A stretch of 38,717 bases of DNA from Polynucleobacter meluiroseus (GCA_945947155.1 CAMEXM010000012.1:1-38717); one strand, 5' to 3'; shown: positions 19,138-28,853, counted from the stretch's first letter. Notes: generated from the sequence alone by a model not told the origin. Numbers and translations: made by a program.

Positions 19138-20391
19138 TTAGCGATCAATCTCGCCAAACACAATGTCTTGCGTACCAATAATCGTTACCGCGTCGGCAAT
19201 CATATGGCCGCGGGCCATTTCGTCGAGCGCTGCCAGATGCACAAAACCAGGGGCGCGGATTTTCAAGCGATATGGTTTATTGGCGCCGTCGGATACTGCA
19301 TAGATGCCAAACTCACCCTTGGGGTGCTCCACTGATGCGTAAGCCTCTCCAGCAGGAACATGAATGCCCTCGGTAAAGAGTTTGAAGTGATGAATCAACT
19401 CTTCCATATTGGTTTTCATATCCACACGCGCTGGTGGCGATACCTTATGGTTATCGCTCATCACTGGGCCGGGATTTGCACGCAGCCACGCAATACACTG
19501 CTGCACAATGCGATTGGACTGGCGCATCTCTTCCATGCGAATCAAATACCGATCGTAGGAGTCCCCGTTAACACCAACCGGAATCTCAAAGTTTAATCGA
19601 TCGTAGACCTCATAAGGTTGCTTTTTACGCAAATCCCACTCCACACCAGAACCACGCAGCATGGGTCCGGTAAAGCCTAGTTGCAAGGCGCGCTCAGGCG
19701 ACACAACGCCAATACCCACAAGACGCTGCTTCCAAATGCGGTTATCCGTTAACAAATTGCAGTACTCATCGACGTTTCCGGGGAAGCGCTGTGTAAACGC
19801 CTCAATGAAATCAAGCAAGGAACCGCTACGATCTTCGTTTAAGCGCTTGAGGGCACTGCTACTGCGAGTCTTCGACTCCGCAAACTGCGGCATGCGCTCT
19901 GGCAGGTCACGGTATACCCCGCCCGGACGGTAATAGGCCGCATGCATCCGCGCACCCGAAACGGCTTCGTACATATCAAAAATATCTTCACGATCGCGGA
20001 AAGCGTACAAGAAGACTGCCATTGCACCGACGTCTAAGCCGTGGCAACCAATCCACAATAAGTGGTTGAGTAAACGCGTTAATTCGTCATACATCACGCG
20101 GATGTATTGCGCACGCAGCGGCACATCAACGTTGAGTAATTTTTCAATTGCCATCACATAGGCATGCTCGTTCACCATCATCGAGACGTAATCAAGGCGA
20201 TCCATGTACGGCACACTCTGAATCCAGGTGCGAGTCTCGGCGAGTTTTTCAGTCGCGCGATGCAGTAAACCAATATGTGGATCAGCGCGCTGAATGACTT
20301 CGCCGTCGAGCTCCAGCACTAAGCGCAATACGCCGTGCGCAGCCGGATGCTGAGGGCCGAAGTTCAGGGTGTAATTTTTGATTTCGGCCAT
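19138..20391 (-). CDS. nuoD: NADH-quinone oxidoreductase subunit D
   Basis: 417 residues, the 49-kDa-type subunit that lines the quinone pocket with NuoB and NuoH. Conserved signatures include [22 protein letters not shown] near the N-terminus (the HPAAHG loop that contacts quinone), [25 protein letters not shown] and the C-terminal [12 protein letters not shown]. NuoD and NuoC are separate genes here, unlike the fused NuoCD of E. coli. The gap to nuoC is only 2 bp, and to nuoE 25 bp. Confidence 0.97.
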   Translation of the reverse strand: MAEIKNYTLNFGPQHPAAHGVLRLVLELDGEVIQRADPHIGLLHRATEKLAETRTWIQSVPYMDRLDYVSMMVNEHAYVMAIEKLLNVDVPLRAQYIRVMYDELTRLLNHLLWIGCHGLDVGAMAVFLYAFRDREDIFDMYEAVSGARMHAAYYRPGGVYRDLPERMPQFAESKTRSSSALKRLNEDRSGSLLDFIEAFTQRFPGNVDEYCNLLTDNRIWKQRLVGIGVVSPERALQLGFTGPMLRGSGVEWDLRKKQPYEVYDRLNFEIPVGVNGDSYDRYLIRMEEMRQSNRIVQQCIAWLRANPGPVMSDNHKVSPPARVDMKTNMEELIHHFKLFTEGIHVPAGEAYASVEHPKGEFGIYAVSDGANKPYRLKIRAPGFVHLAALDEMARGHMIADAVTIIGTQDIVFGEIDR

Positions 20392-20393
20392 GA

Positions 20394-20993
20394 TTAAACG
20401 GGGCCTCCGTATTGCTCTTCCCGTACCACGCGCGGCGTAACCTCACGGGCCTCGATCGTGACCGGCTGGTAAACAACCCGCTGCAACTCGGGGTCGTAGC
20501 GCATTTCAACATTGCCTGAAATCGGAAAATCTTTGCGGAAGGGATGGCCAATAAATCCATAGTCAGTCAAGATGCGGCGCAAGTCAGCATGCCCGTCAAA
20601 CAAAATACCAAAGAGGTCAAATGCTTCGCGCTCAAACCAATTGGCTGAATTCCACACCGAAGTGAGTGAGGAAACCAAGGGATAGCTATCGTCTGGCGCA
20701 AAGACCCGAAGACGTAAACGCAGATTGTGCTTAACGGACAACAAATGGGTCACCACCGCAAAACGAGGGCCGCTATAGCTGCCATCAAGGTAGTCTTGGT
20801 AATCAATACCGCATAAATCAATCAGCTGCTCAAAGCCCAGTGCCGGGTCGTCACGCAAAATCAAAGCAGACTCGAGATACATGTCTGCGCGCAACACTAC
20901 CGTTAACTCATTCAAAGCCAATGTGATCGACTGCACCCGTCCGCCAAGAGCGCACTCGACGTGGGACTGTAATTGATTCAGGCGATCAGACAT
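20394..20993 (-). CDS. nuoC: NADH-quinone oxidoreductase subunit C
   Basis: 199 residues, the 30-kDa-type subunit of the peripheral arm. The family signature is ERFAFDLFG-like (here [37 protein letters not shown]). It has no cofactor and stabilises NuoD. It stands alone rather than fused to nuoD. It is 3 bp after nuoB and 2 bp before nuoD, so these are very tightly packed. Confidence 0.96.
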   Translation of the reverse strand: MSDRLNQLQSHVECALGGRVQSITLALNELTVVLRADMYLESALILRDDPALGFEQLIDLCGIDYQDYLDGSYSGPRFAVVTHLLSVKHNLRLRLRVFAPDDSYPLVSSLTSVWNSANWFEREAFDLFGILFDGHADLRRILTDYGFIGHPFRKDFPISGNVEMRYDPELQRVVYQPVTIEAREVTPRVVREEQYGGPV

Positions 20994-20996
20994 TCC

Positions 20997-21479
20997 TTAT
21001 GCCTTCCGCGCAATGGTGCTGGTGCGGCCAATTTTGGCTTGCAGTTGAATAATGCCGTAGATGAGGGCTTCTGCAGTGGGTGGGCAGCCCGGCACATAAA
21101 TATCAACCGGTACGATACGATCACAACCGCGCACGACGGAATAGGAGTAGTGGTAATAGCCACCGCCATTGGCACACGAACCCATCGAAATCACCCAGCG
21201 GGGTTCGGGCATTTGGTCGTACACCTTACGCAAGGCTGGGGCCATTTTGTTACAGAGGGTGCCCGCTACAATCATCAGGTCCGACTGCCGTGGCGAGGGA
21301 CGGAAAACTACACCGAAGCGATCCAAGTCATACCGCGCAGCGCCCGCATGCATCATCTCCACGGCACAGCACGCCAATCCAAAGGTCATCGGCCATAACG
21401 ATCCCGTGCGGGTCCAGTTAATCAACTGATCCGCTGAGGTAGTAATAAATCCTTCTTTGAGTACGCCTTCTAGTGCCAT
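20997..21479 (-). CDS. nuoB: NADH-quinone oxidoreductase subunit B (cluster N2)
   Basis: 160 residues from the ATG at 21479 ([17 protein letters not shown]). The ORF-track start at 21605 would run deep into nuoA and is a shadow. The ligands of the terminal [4Fe-4S] cluster N2 are present: [11 protein letters not shown] (the tandem cysteines), [10 protein letters not shown] and [11 protein letters not shown]. It hands electrons to quinone. It starts 5 bp after nuoA. Confidence 0.97.
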   Translation of the reverse strand: MALEGVLKEGFITTSADQLINWTRTGSLWPMTFGLACCAVEMMHAGAARYDLDRFGVVFRPSPRQSDLMIVAGTLCNKMAPALRKVYDQMPEPRWVISMGSCANGGGYYHYSYSVVRGCDRIVPVDIYVPGCPPTAEALIYGIIQLQAKIGRTSTIARKA

Positions 21480-21484
21480 AACGA

Positions 21485-21844
21485 TCACTCCCAGTCGAGA
21501 GCGCCCTTTTTCCAGATATAGACGAATCCCACGATGAATACAAATAGGAATACCACCATGGACGCGTAACCTTCCCAACCGATGTCGCGCAAAGCAACGC
21601 CCCAAGGGAATAAAAAGGCCGTTTCCAGGTCAAACAAAATAAAGAGGATAGCAACTAAGTAATAGCGCACATCGAATTTCATGCGGGCATCTTCAAATGC
21701 CTCAAAGCCGCACTCGTAGGAAGAGAGTTTTTCTGCATCGGGGCGGGATGGTGCCAAGACCTTACCCAAAAACATCGGCACAATTCCGACGGCAATGCCG
21801 ACAAGAATAAAAAGCAAGATGGGGAAGTAATTAGCGAGGTCCAA
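21485..21844 (-). CDS. nuoA: NADH-quinone oxidoreductase subunit A (TTG start)
   Basis: 119 residues with three membrane helices. The conserved loop [37 protein letters not shown] carries the cysteine and acidic residues of the TMH1-2 loop near the quinone site. It is the first gene of the nuo operon. The initiation codon appears to be TTG at 21844: the frame reads TAA ACT GCC TTT CAG ATC AGG ATT GCT TTG GAC, so no ATG or GTG is available after the upstream stop. AGGA sits 5 nt before the TTG. The first residues ([14 protein letters not shown]) match normal NuoA. Confidence 0.95.
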   Translation of the reverse strand: MDLANYFPILLFILVGIAVGIVPMFLGKVLAPSRPDAEKLSSYECGFEAFEDARMKFDVRYYLVAILFILFDLETAFLFPWGVALRDIGWEGYASMVVFLFVFIVGFVYIWKKGALDWE

Positions 21845-21968
21845 AGCAATCCTGATCTGAAGGCAGTTTTAAGTCCTAAATTAACTCTAAAAATATCCTA
21901 ATAAACACGCCTGATTATGGACTAAAAGTCGAATATAAATATTGACTTAGAACAAATCAGTTACGAAC

Positions 21969-22053
21969 TGGTGCCGACGGCGAGACTCGAACTCGCACAG
22001 CCTAAGCCACTACCCCCTCAAGATAGCGTGTCTACCAATTTCACCACGTCGGC
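21969..22053 (-). tRNA. tRNA-Leu (GAG)
   Basis: The minus strand reads GCCGACG ... CGTCGGC-A-CCA: a 7-bp acceptor stem, encoded CCA, D-arm TGGTAGACAC, anticodon stem-loop GCTATCTTGAGGGGGTAGT with anticodon GAG, a long variable arm (class II, typical of Leu) and a T-arm with GTTCGAGTC. Length is 85 nt. It lies between secG and nuoA and decodes CTC/CTT leucine codons. Confidence 0.96.
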
Positions 22054-22109
22054 ATTCGTAAAACCCATCAATTCTACTGCATGAGGACTACCCGTACTTT
22101 GCTTAATTC

Positions 22110-22145
22110 CTACAAAAAATGATGTCATTTCGCCATTTTTTGTAG
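22110..22145. terminator. 12-bp perfect inverted repeat, likely secG terminator
   Basis: CTACAAAAAATG and CATTTTTTGTAG are perfect inverted repeats separated by 12 nt, lying 10 nt past the secG stop and upstream of the tRNA. The T-run is inside the 3' arm rather than after it, so termination may be weak; processing around the tRNA is another possibility. Confidence 0.5.
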
Positions 22146-22155
22146 CTGTAATTTT

Positions 22156-22503
22156 CTATTTTGGAACTGCCGGTTTCGATGGATCTTGCACTGGGGCTGC
22201 AGGCGGATTCGCTCCGGTTGCCGCTGGCGCAGTAGTGCCCGACAAAACGCCTGCATCGACTGGCTTTTTATTACCAATCCACGTAATCGCAATCGTCGCC
22301 GCAAAGAAAACAAAAGCCAGTACTGCGGTAGCGCGGGATAAGAAATTAGCCGAGCCGCTGGCACCAAAGACACTTCCAGAAGCGCCTGAGCCGAAGGCAG
22401 CACCCATATCAGCGCCTTTACCTTGCTGCAATAGAACCAATAAGATGATTGCAAGGGCAGAACCCACTTGCACTACCATCAACGCTGTTTTTAACCATTC
22501 CAT
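22156..22503 (-). CDS. secG: Preprotein translocase subunit SecG
   Basis: 115 residues with two membrane helices (about residues 3-25 and 58-78), and between them the SecG-type glycine-rich cytoplasmic loop LLQQGKGADMGAAFGSGASGSVFGASG. It is a small subunit of the SecYEG channel that assists protein export. The C-terminal tail is alanine/proline-rich, as is common in this group. It follows tpiA after 21 bp, a frequent pairing in proteobacteria (tpiA-secG-tRNA-Leu-nuo). Confidence 0.95.
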   Translation of the reverse strand: MEWLKTALMVVQVGSALAIILLVLLQQGKGADMGAAFGSGASGSVFGASGSANFLSRATAVLAFVFFAATIAITWIGNKKPVDAGVLSGTTAPAATGANPPAAPVQDPSKPAVPK

Positions 22504-22524
22504 GGTTTATCTCCAATTAAAAAT

Positions 22525-23283
22525 TTATGCTCGGCAAATAGCCAAGAATTCCTGCGGATCTAAGGAAGCGCCGCCTATCAACCCACCATCGATGTCCGGC
22601 ATACCAAATAGCTCTACGGCATTGTCAAACTTCACACTGCCGCCATACAAAATACCAATATGAGATGCGACATCTGCATTAAATTCAGTCAATTGCAGGC
22701 GAATCTCGCGGTGCATGTCTTGCGCAATTTGGGCGCTCGCCACTTTGCCAGTTCCAATCGCCCAAACTGGCTCATAGGCGAGTAAGGAATCTACCAAACG
22801 GTCTTGCAAAATGGAAATTTGCCGTGCAACCTGAGTCCGGACTACCTCAACTGCTCTGCCTGAGTTACGCTCATCGGCAGTTTCGCCCACGCAGATCACC
22901 GGAGTTAAACCCTGATCCAGTGCTTGTAGCGCTTTCTCCGCAATCAATCGATCGGATTCATTGAACCGGTCGCGACGCTCAGAATGCCCAACTAAAACGT
23001 ATTTACAGCCAAATTCGTGGAGCATGGCCGCACTTACCTCACCCGTAAAGGCGCCGCCCATTTCGGCGGAAACATCTTGCGCACCCAGCGCAAGCGTTGC
23101 GGAAGAGCATGCTGCAATCTGCTGACTGCAGTCGGCAAAATAAGGATAAGGCGGACATAAACCAAAACGGCGACCTGCGGGCATACCTTTTTCCATTTCC
23201 GCACAGACTGTTTCAATCCAATGGCGGCAGGCGGCTTTACTGCCGTGCATTTTCCAGTTACCAATCACCGTTATCGGACGCAT
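22525..23283 (-). CDS. tpiA: Triose-phosphate isomerase
   Basis: 252 residues, typical length. Catalytic residues are visible: lysine in GNWKMHGS, histidine in VLVGHSERR, and glutamate in LAYEPVWAIGTGKVAS, where the mobile loop 6 (VWAIGTGK) follows. The phosphate-binding loop ILYGGSVK is present near the C-terminus. It interconverts dihydroxyacetone phosphate and glyceraldehyde 3-phosphate in the cytoplasm. It starts 18 bp after the quinone oxidoreductase gene in the pnp-qor-tpiA-secG run. Confidence 0.97.
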   Translation of the reverse strand: MRPITVIGNWKMHGSKAACRHWIETVCAEMEKGMPAGRRFGLCPPYPYFADCSQQIAACSSATLALGAQDVSAEMGGAFTGEVSAAMLHEFGCKYVLVGHSERRDRFNESDRLIAEKALQALDQGLTPVICVGETADERNSGRAVEVVRTQVARQISILQDRLVDSLLAYEPVWAIGTGKVASAQIAQDMHREIRLQLTEFNADVASHIGILYGGSVKFDNAVELFGMPDIDGGLIGGASLDPQEFLAICRA

Positions 23284-23301
23284 GCTTTAGTTAAGCCTAT
23301 G

Positions 23302-24300
23302 TCAAACCGTTAAAACAATCTTGCCAACGTGCTCGCTTGATTCCATTAAGCGATGCGCCTCGGAAGCCTGATCGAGGCTATACGTTTTATAAATTACCGG
23401 TTTCAAGGAGCCTTGATTTATGATCGGCCAAACCCGCTCAAATAGCTGTTTCGCAATTTCGCGCTTAAAGGAAACAGACCTTGGACGCAGTGTAGAGCCC
23501 GTTATCGTTAAACGCCGGCGTAAGATTTGCCCAGTATTCACCTCTGATTTAGAACCACCCATGATGGCGATGATCACAATTCGGCCGTCATCGGCCAAAC
23601 AGTCAATCTCACGTTGCAAATACGTGCCAGTGACCATATCCAGGATGACGTTCACACCCTTGCCGTCAGTGGCTTTCTTGATTTCTTCCACAAAGTCTTG
23701 GGTTTTGTAATTAATGGCCAGATCTGCGCCAAGTTGGATGCAGGCTGAACATTTTTCATCGGTACCGGCCGTAACAAAAACACGGTGACCCAAGGCTTTC
23801 GCAATCAAAATGGCAGTCACGCCAATGCCGCTAGACCCCCCCTGTACCAGTAATGTTTCTCCTGCGGTAAGTTCGCCGCGCATGAAGACGTTGCTCCAAA
23901 CCGTAAAAAAAGTTTCGGGCAGGGAGGCTGCTTCCAGGTCAGTAAAACCGGTGGGATAAGGCAGGCATTGTGCGACTGGAGCAAGGCAGAGTTCGGCATA
24001 GCCGCCGCCCTGAACAAGAGCACAGACTTTGTCGCCTAACTTGAGTCCAAATTGATTATCAGCATGCGTCAGATCACCGCCAATGATTTCGCCAGCAACT
24101 TCCAGTCCAGGAATATCGGATGCGCCAGCGGGAACCGGGTAATGTCCTTTGCGTTGCAACACATCGGGACGATTAATTCCGGCCGCCAACACTTTAATCA
24201 AAATTTCACCCGATCCTGCACTGGGTAGAGCAGGATCTGGGCGAGTCGTAGGCATCAATACCTCAGGGGCACCAAATTCACGAATTTCAACAACGCGCAT
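23302..24300 (-). CDS. NAD(P)H-quinone oxidoreductase, zinc-independent MDR (PIG3-like)
   Basis: 332 residues of the medium-chain dehydrogenase/reductase superfamily, quinone oxidoreductase branch. Features: N-terminal MRVVEIREFGAPEVL, the conserved AAGINRPDVLQRKGHYPVP, a dinucleotide-binding motif GGSSGIGVTAILIAKALG, and an SKSEVNTGQILRRRLTITGSTLR segment characteristic of the PIG3-type. The zinc-ligand set of alcohol dehydrogenases is absent. It probably reduces quinones with NADPH. It lies between pnp (35 bp upstream) and tpiA. Confidence 0.9.
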   Translation of the reverse strand: MRVVEIREFGAPEVLMPTTRPDPALPSAGSGEILIKVLAAGINRPDVLQRKGHYPVPAGASDIPGLEVAGEIIGGDLTHADNQFGLKLGDKVCALVQGGGYAELCLAPVAQCLPYPTGFTDLEAASLPETFFTVWSNVFMRGELTAGETLLVQGGSSGIGVTAILIAKALGHRVFVTAGTDEKCSACIQLGADLAINYKTQDFVEEIKKATDGKGVNVILDMVTGTYLQREIDCLADDGRIVIIAIMGGSKSEVNTGQILRRRLTITGSTLRPRSVSFKREIAKQLFERVWPIINQGSLKPVIYKTYSLDQASEAHRLMESSEHVGKIVLTV

Positions 24301-24335
24301 CGCACGGTTCCTATTTAAAAAGCGCCAATAAAGAC

Positions 24336-26486
24336 TTAGGCCTGTTCTTCAGTGGATGACTCCGCTGCACCGGCTAAAGGAGCAATCGTGCCACCCTCTT
24401 CTGCCATCGCTGCTTTGAGCGAGAGGCGTAAACGACCGCGCTCATCCGCAGCCAATAACTTCACGCGTACCACTTGACCCTCTTGCAGGAAGTCTTTGAC
24501 TTCTTTTACACGCTCATTGGAAATCTCAGAGATGTGCAATAGGCCGTCTTTGCCAGGAAGAATATTAATCAAGGCACCAAACTCAAGCAATTTGACTACA
24601 GGTCCTTCGTAAATCTTACCCACTTCGGCTTCGGCAGTAATGCCTTCGATGCGGGCCTTGGCTTCTGCCATGCCTTCTGCGCTAGTCGATGCGATTGTGA
24701 CAGTACCGTCATCTTTAATGTCGATGCTGCAACCGGTTTCTTTCGTCAAGGCCTGGATCGTTGCGCCGCCCTTGCCAATCACTTCACGAATCTTATCGGG
24801 ATGAATCTTGAACGACACCATGCGAGGTGCATGCTCGGACAGTTCAGTGCGGATCGTACCCATGGCCGATTGCATTTCACTCAAAATGTGCAGGCGACCT
24901 TCTTTGGCTTGTGCCAATGCCACTTGCATAATTTCTTTAGTGATGCCTTGTACTTTAATATCCATCTGCAGCGCAGTAATACCGCTTGCCGTTCCGGCAA
25001 CCTTAAAGTCCATATCGCCGAGGTGATCTTCATCGCCCAAGATGTCAGTCAACACCGCAAAGCGGTTGCCGTCCAAAATCAGACCCATCGCTACACCGGC
25101 AACGTGTGCCTTTACGGGTACGCCTGCATCCATCAGAGCTAAGCAGCCGCCACAAACCGAGGCCATGGATGAAGAGCCGTTGGATTCGGTAATCTCAGAA
25201 ACAACCCGAATGCTGTAAGCAAAATCTTCTGGGCTTGGCAGGACTGGAATCAAGGCACGCTTGGCTAAACGACCATGGCCGATTTCACGGCGCTTAGGCG
25301 TACCAACCCGACCCGTTTCGCCAGTGGCAAACGGAGGCATGTTGTAGTGGAACATGAAGCGATCGCGGTACTCGCCTTCGAGCGCATCAATGATTTGCTC
25401 GTCGCGGGCAGTGCCCAAAGTAGCGATGACCAAAGCCTGAGTCTCGCCGCGGGTAAACAAGGCAGAGCCGTGAGTACGTGGCAATACGCCATTGCGAATT
25501 TCAATTGGACGTACGGTGCGCGTATCGCGGCCATCAATCCGTGGCTCGCCATTCAAAATTTGGCTACGCACAATCTTGGCTTCGATATCAAACAAAATAT
25601 TGCCAACCGCAACCTCATCGACAGCACCGTCAGCAGCCAGTTTTGCCATGACCTCTTTCGTAATGGCTTTTAACTTGTCCGAGCGCGCTTGTTTTTGACG
25701 CAGTTGATACGCCTCGCGCAATGGTGCATCGGCTAATGCAGTTACCTTCGCAATCAAAGGCTCATCTTTTGGTGCAGCAGTCCAGTCCCATTCGGGTTTA
25801 CCGGCATCGCGCACTAAATCTTGAATCGCATTGATGGCGGTCTGCATTTGCTCATGGCCATATACAACGGCACCAAGCATGATGTCTTCAGGTAATTGCT
25901 GCGCCTCTGATTCGACCATTAATACAGCGGCTTGGGTACCAGCAACAATTAAATCCAGCTGGCTCGTTAACTGCTCAGAACGGGTTGGGTTCAGCAAGTA
26001 CTGGCCATCACGGTAACCGACGCGAGCCGCGCCAACCGGACCGTTAAATGGAATACCGGATACCGCCAAAGCAGCCGATGCTGCAATCAATGCCGGAATA
26101 TCGGCAGGCACGTCGGGGTTAATCGACAGCACGTGAATCACAACCTGTACTTCGTTGAGAAAGCCTTCTGGAAACAAAGGACGCAGTGGACGGTCAATCA
26201 AGCGTGACGTTAAGGTCTCACCTTCGGATTGACGCCCTTCACGGCGAAAGAAGCCACCTGGAATCTTGCCAGCAGCATAGGTCTTCTCAATGTAATCGAC
26301 GGTTAATGGGAAGAAGTTTTGTCCTGCTTTAGCAGAGCGAGCTGCTACCACGGTACCCATCACAACGGTATCGTCGACGTTCACAATCACAGCGCCGCCG
26401 GATTGACGCGCGATTTCGCCCGTTTCCATTGTTACTTGGTGATTGCCCCATTGAAAACTTTTCACTACTTTTTTAAACATGGTCAT
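24336..26486 (-). CDS. pnp: Polyribonucleotide nucleotidyltransferase (PNPase)
   Basis: 716 residues. The start at ATG 26486 (MTMFKK) is chosen because GGAG lies well placed upstream (about 10 nt); the ORF track's 26522 start is 12 codons too long, and the ATG at 26480 would sit 6 nt further from the site. Domains in order: RNase PH 1, helical linker, RNase PH 2 ([21 protein letters not shown], active-site region), KH ([20 protein letters not shown]) and S1 ([20 protein letters not shown]). A phosphorolytic 3'-5' exoribonuclease. Its leader RNA contains a long stem-loop (see separate entry). Downstream qor follows after 35 bp. Confidence 0.97.
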   Translation of the reverse strand: MTMFKKVVKSFQWGNHQVTMETGEIARQSGGAVIVNVDDTVVMGTVVAARSAKAGQNFFPLTVDYIEKTYAAGKIPGGFFRREGRQSEGETLTSRLIDRPLRPLFPEGFLNEVQVVIHVLSINPDVPADIPALIAASAALAVSGIPFNGPVGAARVGYRDGQYLLNPTRSEQLTSQLDLIVAGTQAAVLMVESEAQQLPEDIMLGAVVYGHEQMQTAINAIQDLVRDAGKPEWDWTAAPKDEPLIAKVTALADAPLREAYQLRQKQARSDKLKAITKEVMAKLAADGAVDEVAVGNILFDIEAKIVRSQILNGEPRIDGRDTRTVRPIEIRNGVLPRTHGSALFTRGETQALVIATLGTARDEQIIDALEGEYRDRFMFHYNMPPFATGETGRVGTPKRREIGHGRLAKRALIPVLPSPEDFAYSIRVVSEITESNGSSSMASVCGGCLALMDAGVPVKAHVAGVAMGLILDGNRFAVLTDILGDEDHLGDMDFKVAGTASGITALQMDIKVQGITKEIMQVALAQAKEGRLHILSEMQSAMGTIRTELSEHAPRMVSFKIHPDKIREVIGKGGATIQALTKETGCSIDIKDDGTVTIASTSAEGMAEAKARIEGITAEAEVGKIYEGPVVKLLEFGALINILPGKDGLLHISEISNERVKEVKDFLQEGQVVRVKLLAADERGRLRLSLKAAMAEEGGTIAPLAGAAESSTEEQA

Positions 26487-26603
26487 TCTGATCTTCTCCA
26501 ATTTAATCCACACCGCATTCACATGAATGCCAGGTGCGTTATTACTTGCGTCGCAGATAAATCAGCGCTACGACACCACTGGAGCGATTACAGATTACAT
26601 GGG

Positions 26604-26658
26604 ATGCCATTCCAGGGAGGCACTGAACACCACGTTCAGAAACTCATTGGAATGACAC
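26604..26658 (-). promoter_or_regulatory. pnp leader stem-loop (possible RNase III/PNPase autoregulation site)
   Basis: On the minus strand GTGTCATTCCA pairs with TGGAATGGCAT (11 bp with two G-U pairs), enclosing a second hairpin CTGAAC-GTGGT-GTTCAG. It begins about 120 nt upstream of the pnp ATG. E. coli pnp is known to be autoregulated through a leader stem cut by RNase III; the same role here is inference. Confidence 0.5.
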
Positions 26659-26688
26659 GATCCCCTAAACGGGTAATCTAAAACGCTC

Positions 26689-26753
26689 AAAAAAATATGC
26701 CACCGCCCTAAGACTGAATCAGTAATGAGTCAATCTCAAGACACGATGGCATA
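26689..26753 (-). terminator. rpsO-pnp intergenic terminator-like structure
   Basis: Seventeen nt after the rpsO stop, TATGCCATCG pairs with CGGTGGCATA (10 bp, one G-U) and the 3' arm runs straight into seven T residues. The loop is long (38 nt) and can itself form two short hairpins (TGAG/CTCA and ACTG/CAGT), giving a branched structure. Position matches the partial rpsO terminator known in E. coli. Confidence 0.6.
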
Positions 26754-26769
26754 GCGCTACGGATACGAT

Positions 26770-27039
26770 TTACTTACGGAGACCTAATTTCTCGATCAAT
26801 GTGCGATAGCGAGCCAAATCCTTGCCTTTGAGGTAATCCAAAAGGCGGCGGCGGCGTGAAACCATCTTCAATAAGCCACGACGGCTGTGATGGTCTTTGG
26901 CGTTGGCCTTGAAATGGGGGGTTAGTTCATTGATGCGGGCGGTCAATAGTGCAACCTGTACTTCTGGACTACCCGTGTCATTTGCGCTACGCGCGTTGTC
27001 TTTGACGATTTCCGCCGTTTTGATATCAGCAACTGCCAT
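26770..27039 (-). CDS. rpsO: 30S ribosomal protein S15
   Basis: 89 residues, the exact usual length, with the family core [50 protein letters not shown]. It binds 16S rRNA early in assembly of the small subunit platform. AAGGAG lies upstream of the ATG at 7-8 nt, a strong ribosome binding site. The 5' region can pair AGCTTT with AAAGCT around a long loop; S15 often autoregulates through its leader, but no specific motif is claimed. pnp follows downstream, as in many proteobacteria. Confidence 0.98.
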   Translation of the reverse strand: MAVADIKTAEIVKDNARSANDTGSPEVQVALLTARINELTPHFKANAKDHHSRRGLLKMVSRRRRLLDYLKGKDLARYRTLIEKLGLRK

Positions 27040-27151
27040 TTTCTACTCCTTACTTGCGAACACTAGAGCTTTCACCCTAAATTGTGTCGTGCGATTATTA
27101 AACATAAAAACAAAAAAGCTTTATAAATCATAGCCCTCGAATTGTAGCAGA

Positions 27152-27198
27152 GATCCGGGGCCTAAAGTGGCAATGGTCATATCCCCGAGATCAGGCCC
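27152..27198 (-). other. Two mutually exclusive inverted repeats between leuA and rpsO
   Basis: GATCCGGGG (27152-27160) can pair with CCCCGAGATC (27183-27192) with one bulge, while the overlapping GGGCCT (27158-27163) can pair with AGGCCC (27193-27198). Both share the same G-run. No T-tract follows on either strand, so it is not a simple terminator. Function unknown. Confidence 0.4.
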
Positions 27199-27257
27199 AT
27201 AATAATATATCTAATAAAAACAATAACTTAGCTATATTCTATGGTTGCTGTTCTCGC

Positions 27258-28805
27258 TCACGGTGCCATTTGGGCGTTTAACTTCACTTGCCGTGGATCG
27301 TGAAGCTTATTTAAGGCCGATAAGTAAGCCTTAGCCGAAGCAGCAATGATGTCTGGGTCGATACCAACGCCGTTCACAATCCGCCCTCCTTTGGCTAAGC
27401 GTACCGTGACCTCACCTTGCGACTGGGTGCCGGAGGTAATGGCATTGACGGAATAAAGCAGCTGCTCCGCCCCGCTTTTGGCCATCGCCTCAATTGCATT
27501 CAGGCTGGCATCCACCGGACCATTGCCCTCTGCCTCAGACGTCATCTTCTCACCGCCCATGTGAAAGACTACCTGAGAGCTAGGACGCTTGCCAGTCTCA
27601 GAATGCTGACTCAGGGAAACGAAGCGATAAAACTCGCTTTCTTCGGCCGAGGCAGAGCCGCTTGTAATGGAAATAATGTCTTCATCAAAGATTTCGGACT
27701 TTTGGTCTGCCAATGCCTTAAAGCGCGAGAATGCGTCGTTGAGCTCCTCCTCAGTCTCGATCGTAATACCGAGTTCCTGCAGGCGCTGCTTAAATGCATT
27801 GCGGCCCGATAACTTGCCCAGCACGATTTTATTTGCTGACCAGCCCACATCTTCAGCGCGCATGATTTCATAGGTATCGCGGGCTTTCAAAACCCCATCC
27901 TGATGAATGCCGGACGCATGCGCAAAGGCATTGGCACCCACCACCGCTTTGTTGGGCTGCACCACAAAACCAGTAATTTGCGAAACCAATTTGGATGCCG
28001 GCACGATTTGCGTTGCATCAATACCCACACTTAAATCAAAGTAATCCTTACGGGTACGCAGCGCCATCACAATCTCTTCGAGGGCCGTATTACCAGCACG
28101 CTCACCTAGACCATTGATCGTGCACTCCACTTGCCGCGCCCCACCGATCTTGACGCCCGCCAAAGAGTTGGCGACACCCATGCCCAAATCGTTGTGGCAA
28201 TGCACCGACCAAATGGCTTTATCCGAATTGGGGATGCGGGTACGCAAGGTGTGAATGAACTCGCCGTATAACTCAGGAACGGCATAGCCTACGGTATCCG
28301 GTACGTTAATCGTGGTTGCACCCTCGGCAATCACTGCTTCCAGCACACGGCATAAAAAATCGACTTCCGAGCGATAGCCGTCTTCGGGCGAGAACTCAAT
28401 GTCGGCAGCTAAATTACGGGCAAAGCGAATCGACTTTTTGGCCTGCTCAAAGACTTGGTCAGGCGTCATGCGTAACTTCTTTTCCATGTGCAATCGACTG
28501 GTTGCCAAAAAGACATGGATGCGTTTTGCGTTGGCTGCCTTGAGAGCATCGGATGCGCGGGTAATGTCGTTTTCATTGGCGCGGGCCAAGGAACACACAA
28601 TCGAATCCTTGACTGCAGCCGCTACCGCTGAAATAGCATCAAAGTCACCTTCGGAGCTGGCTGCGAAACCTGCCTCAATCACATCTACTTTAAGGCGCTC
28701 GAGTTGCCGGGCAATACGGACCTTTTCATCTTTGGTCATGGACGCCCCTGGCGATTGTTCGCCATCACGCAAGGTAGTGTCAAAAATAATTAACTTATCG
28801 GTCAT
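27258..28805 (-). CDS. leuA: 2-isopropylmalate synthase
   Basis: 515 residues from the ATG at 28805 ([20 protein letters not shown]), preceded by GGAGAG; the ORF-track start at 28832 is nine codons too long. It is the first committed step of leucine synthesis, condensing acetyl-CoA with 2-ketoisovalerate. Visible are the catalytic TIM-barrel motif [29 protein letters not shown] (metal-binding histidines), NGLGERAGN and GIHQDGVLK, then the C-terminal regulatory domain that binds leucine (from about residue 390). Expression is probably controlled by the leucine leader peptide/attenuator upstream, so both enzyme and transcript respond to leucine. It is the last gene of the ilvBHC-psd-pssA-leuA cluster, with its own promoter. 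Confidence 0.97.
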   Translation of the reverse strand: MTDKLIIFDTTLRDGEQSPGASMTKDEKVRIARQLERLKVDVIEAGFAASSEGDFDAISAVAAAVKDSIVCSLARANENDITRASDALKAANAKRIHVFLATSRLHMEKKLRMTPDQVFEQAKKSIRFARNLAADIEFSPEDGYRSEVDFLCRVLEAVIAEGATTINVPDTVGYAVPELYGEFIHTLRTRIPNSDKAIWSVHCHNDLGMGVANSLAGVKIGGARQVECTINGLGERAGNTALEEIVMALRTRKDYFDLSVGIDATQIVPASKLVSQITGFVVQPNKAVVGANAFAHASGIHQDGVLKARDTYEIMRAEDVGWSANKIVLGKLSGRNAFKQRLQELGITIETEEELNDAFSRFKALADQKSEIFDEDIISITSGSASAEESEFYRFVSLSQHSETGKRPSSQVVFHMGGEKMTSEAEGNGPVDASLNAIEAMAKSGAEQLLYSVNAITSGTQSQGEVTVRLAKGGRIVNGVGIDPDIIAASAKAYLSALNKLHDPRQVKLNAQMAP

Positions 28806-28853
28806 CACTGCTCTCCAATCCACTGCCATCATTTAAAAAGGGTACTGCGCAAT

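Noticed and set aside
21845-21968. nuo promoter
   Set aside because: A/T-rich gap contains TATATT- and CATAAT-like boxes, but none has a matching -35 at 16-18 bp, so no promoter is called.
22235-22663. 142-aa plus-strand ORF over secG and tpiA
   Set aside because: Antisense to two solid genes and it contains no family features.
27040-27151. S15 autoregulatory leader motif
   Set aside because: An AGCTTT/AAAGCT pairing is possible, but loop length and lack of known S15-site features make a claim unsupported.
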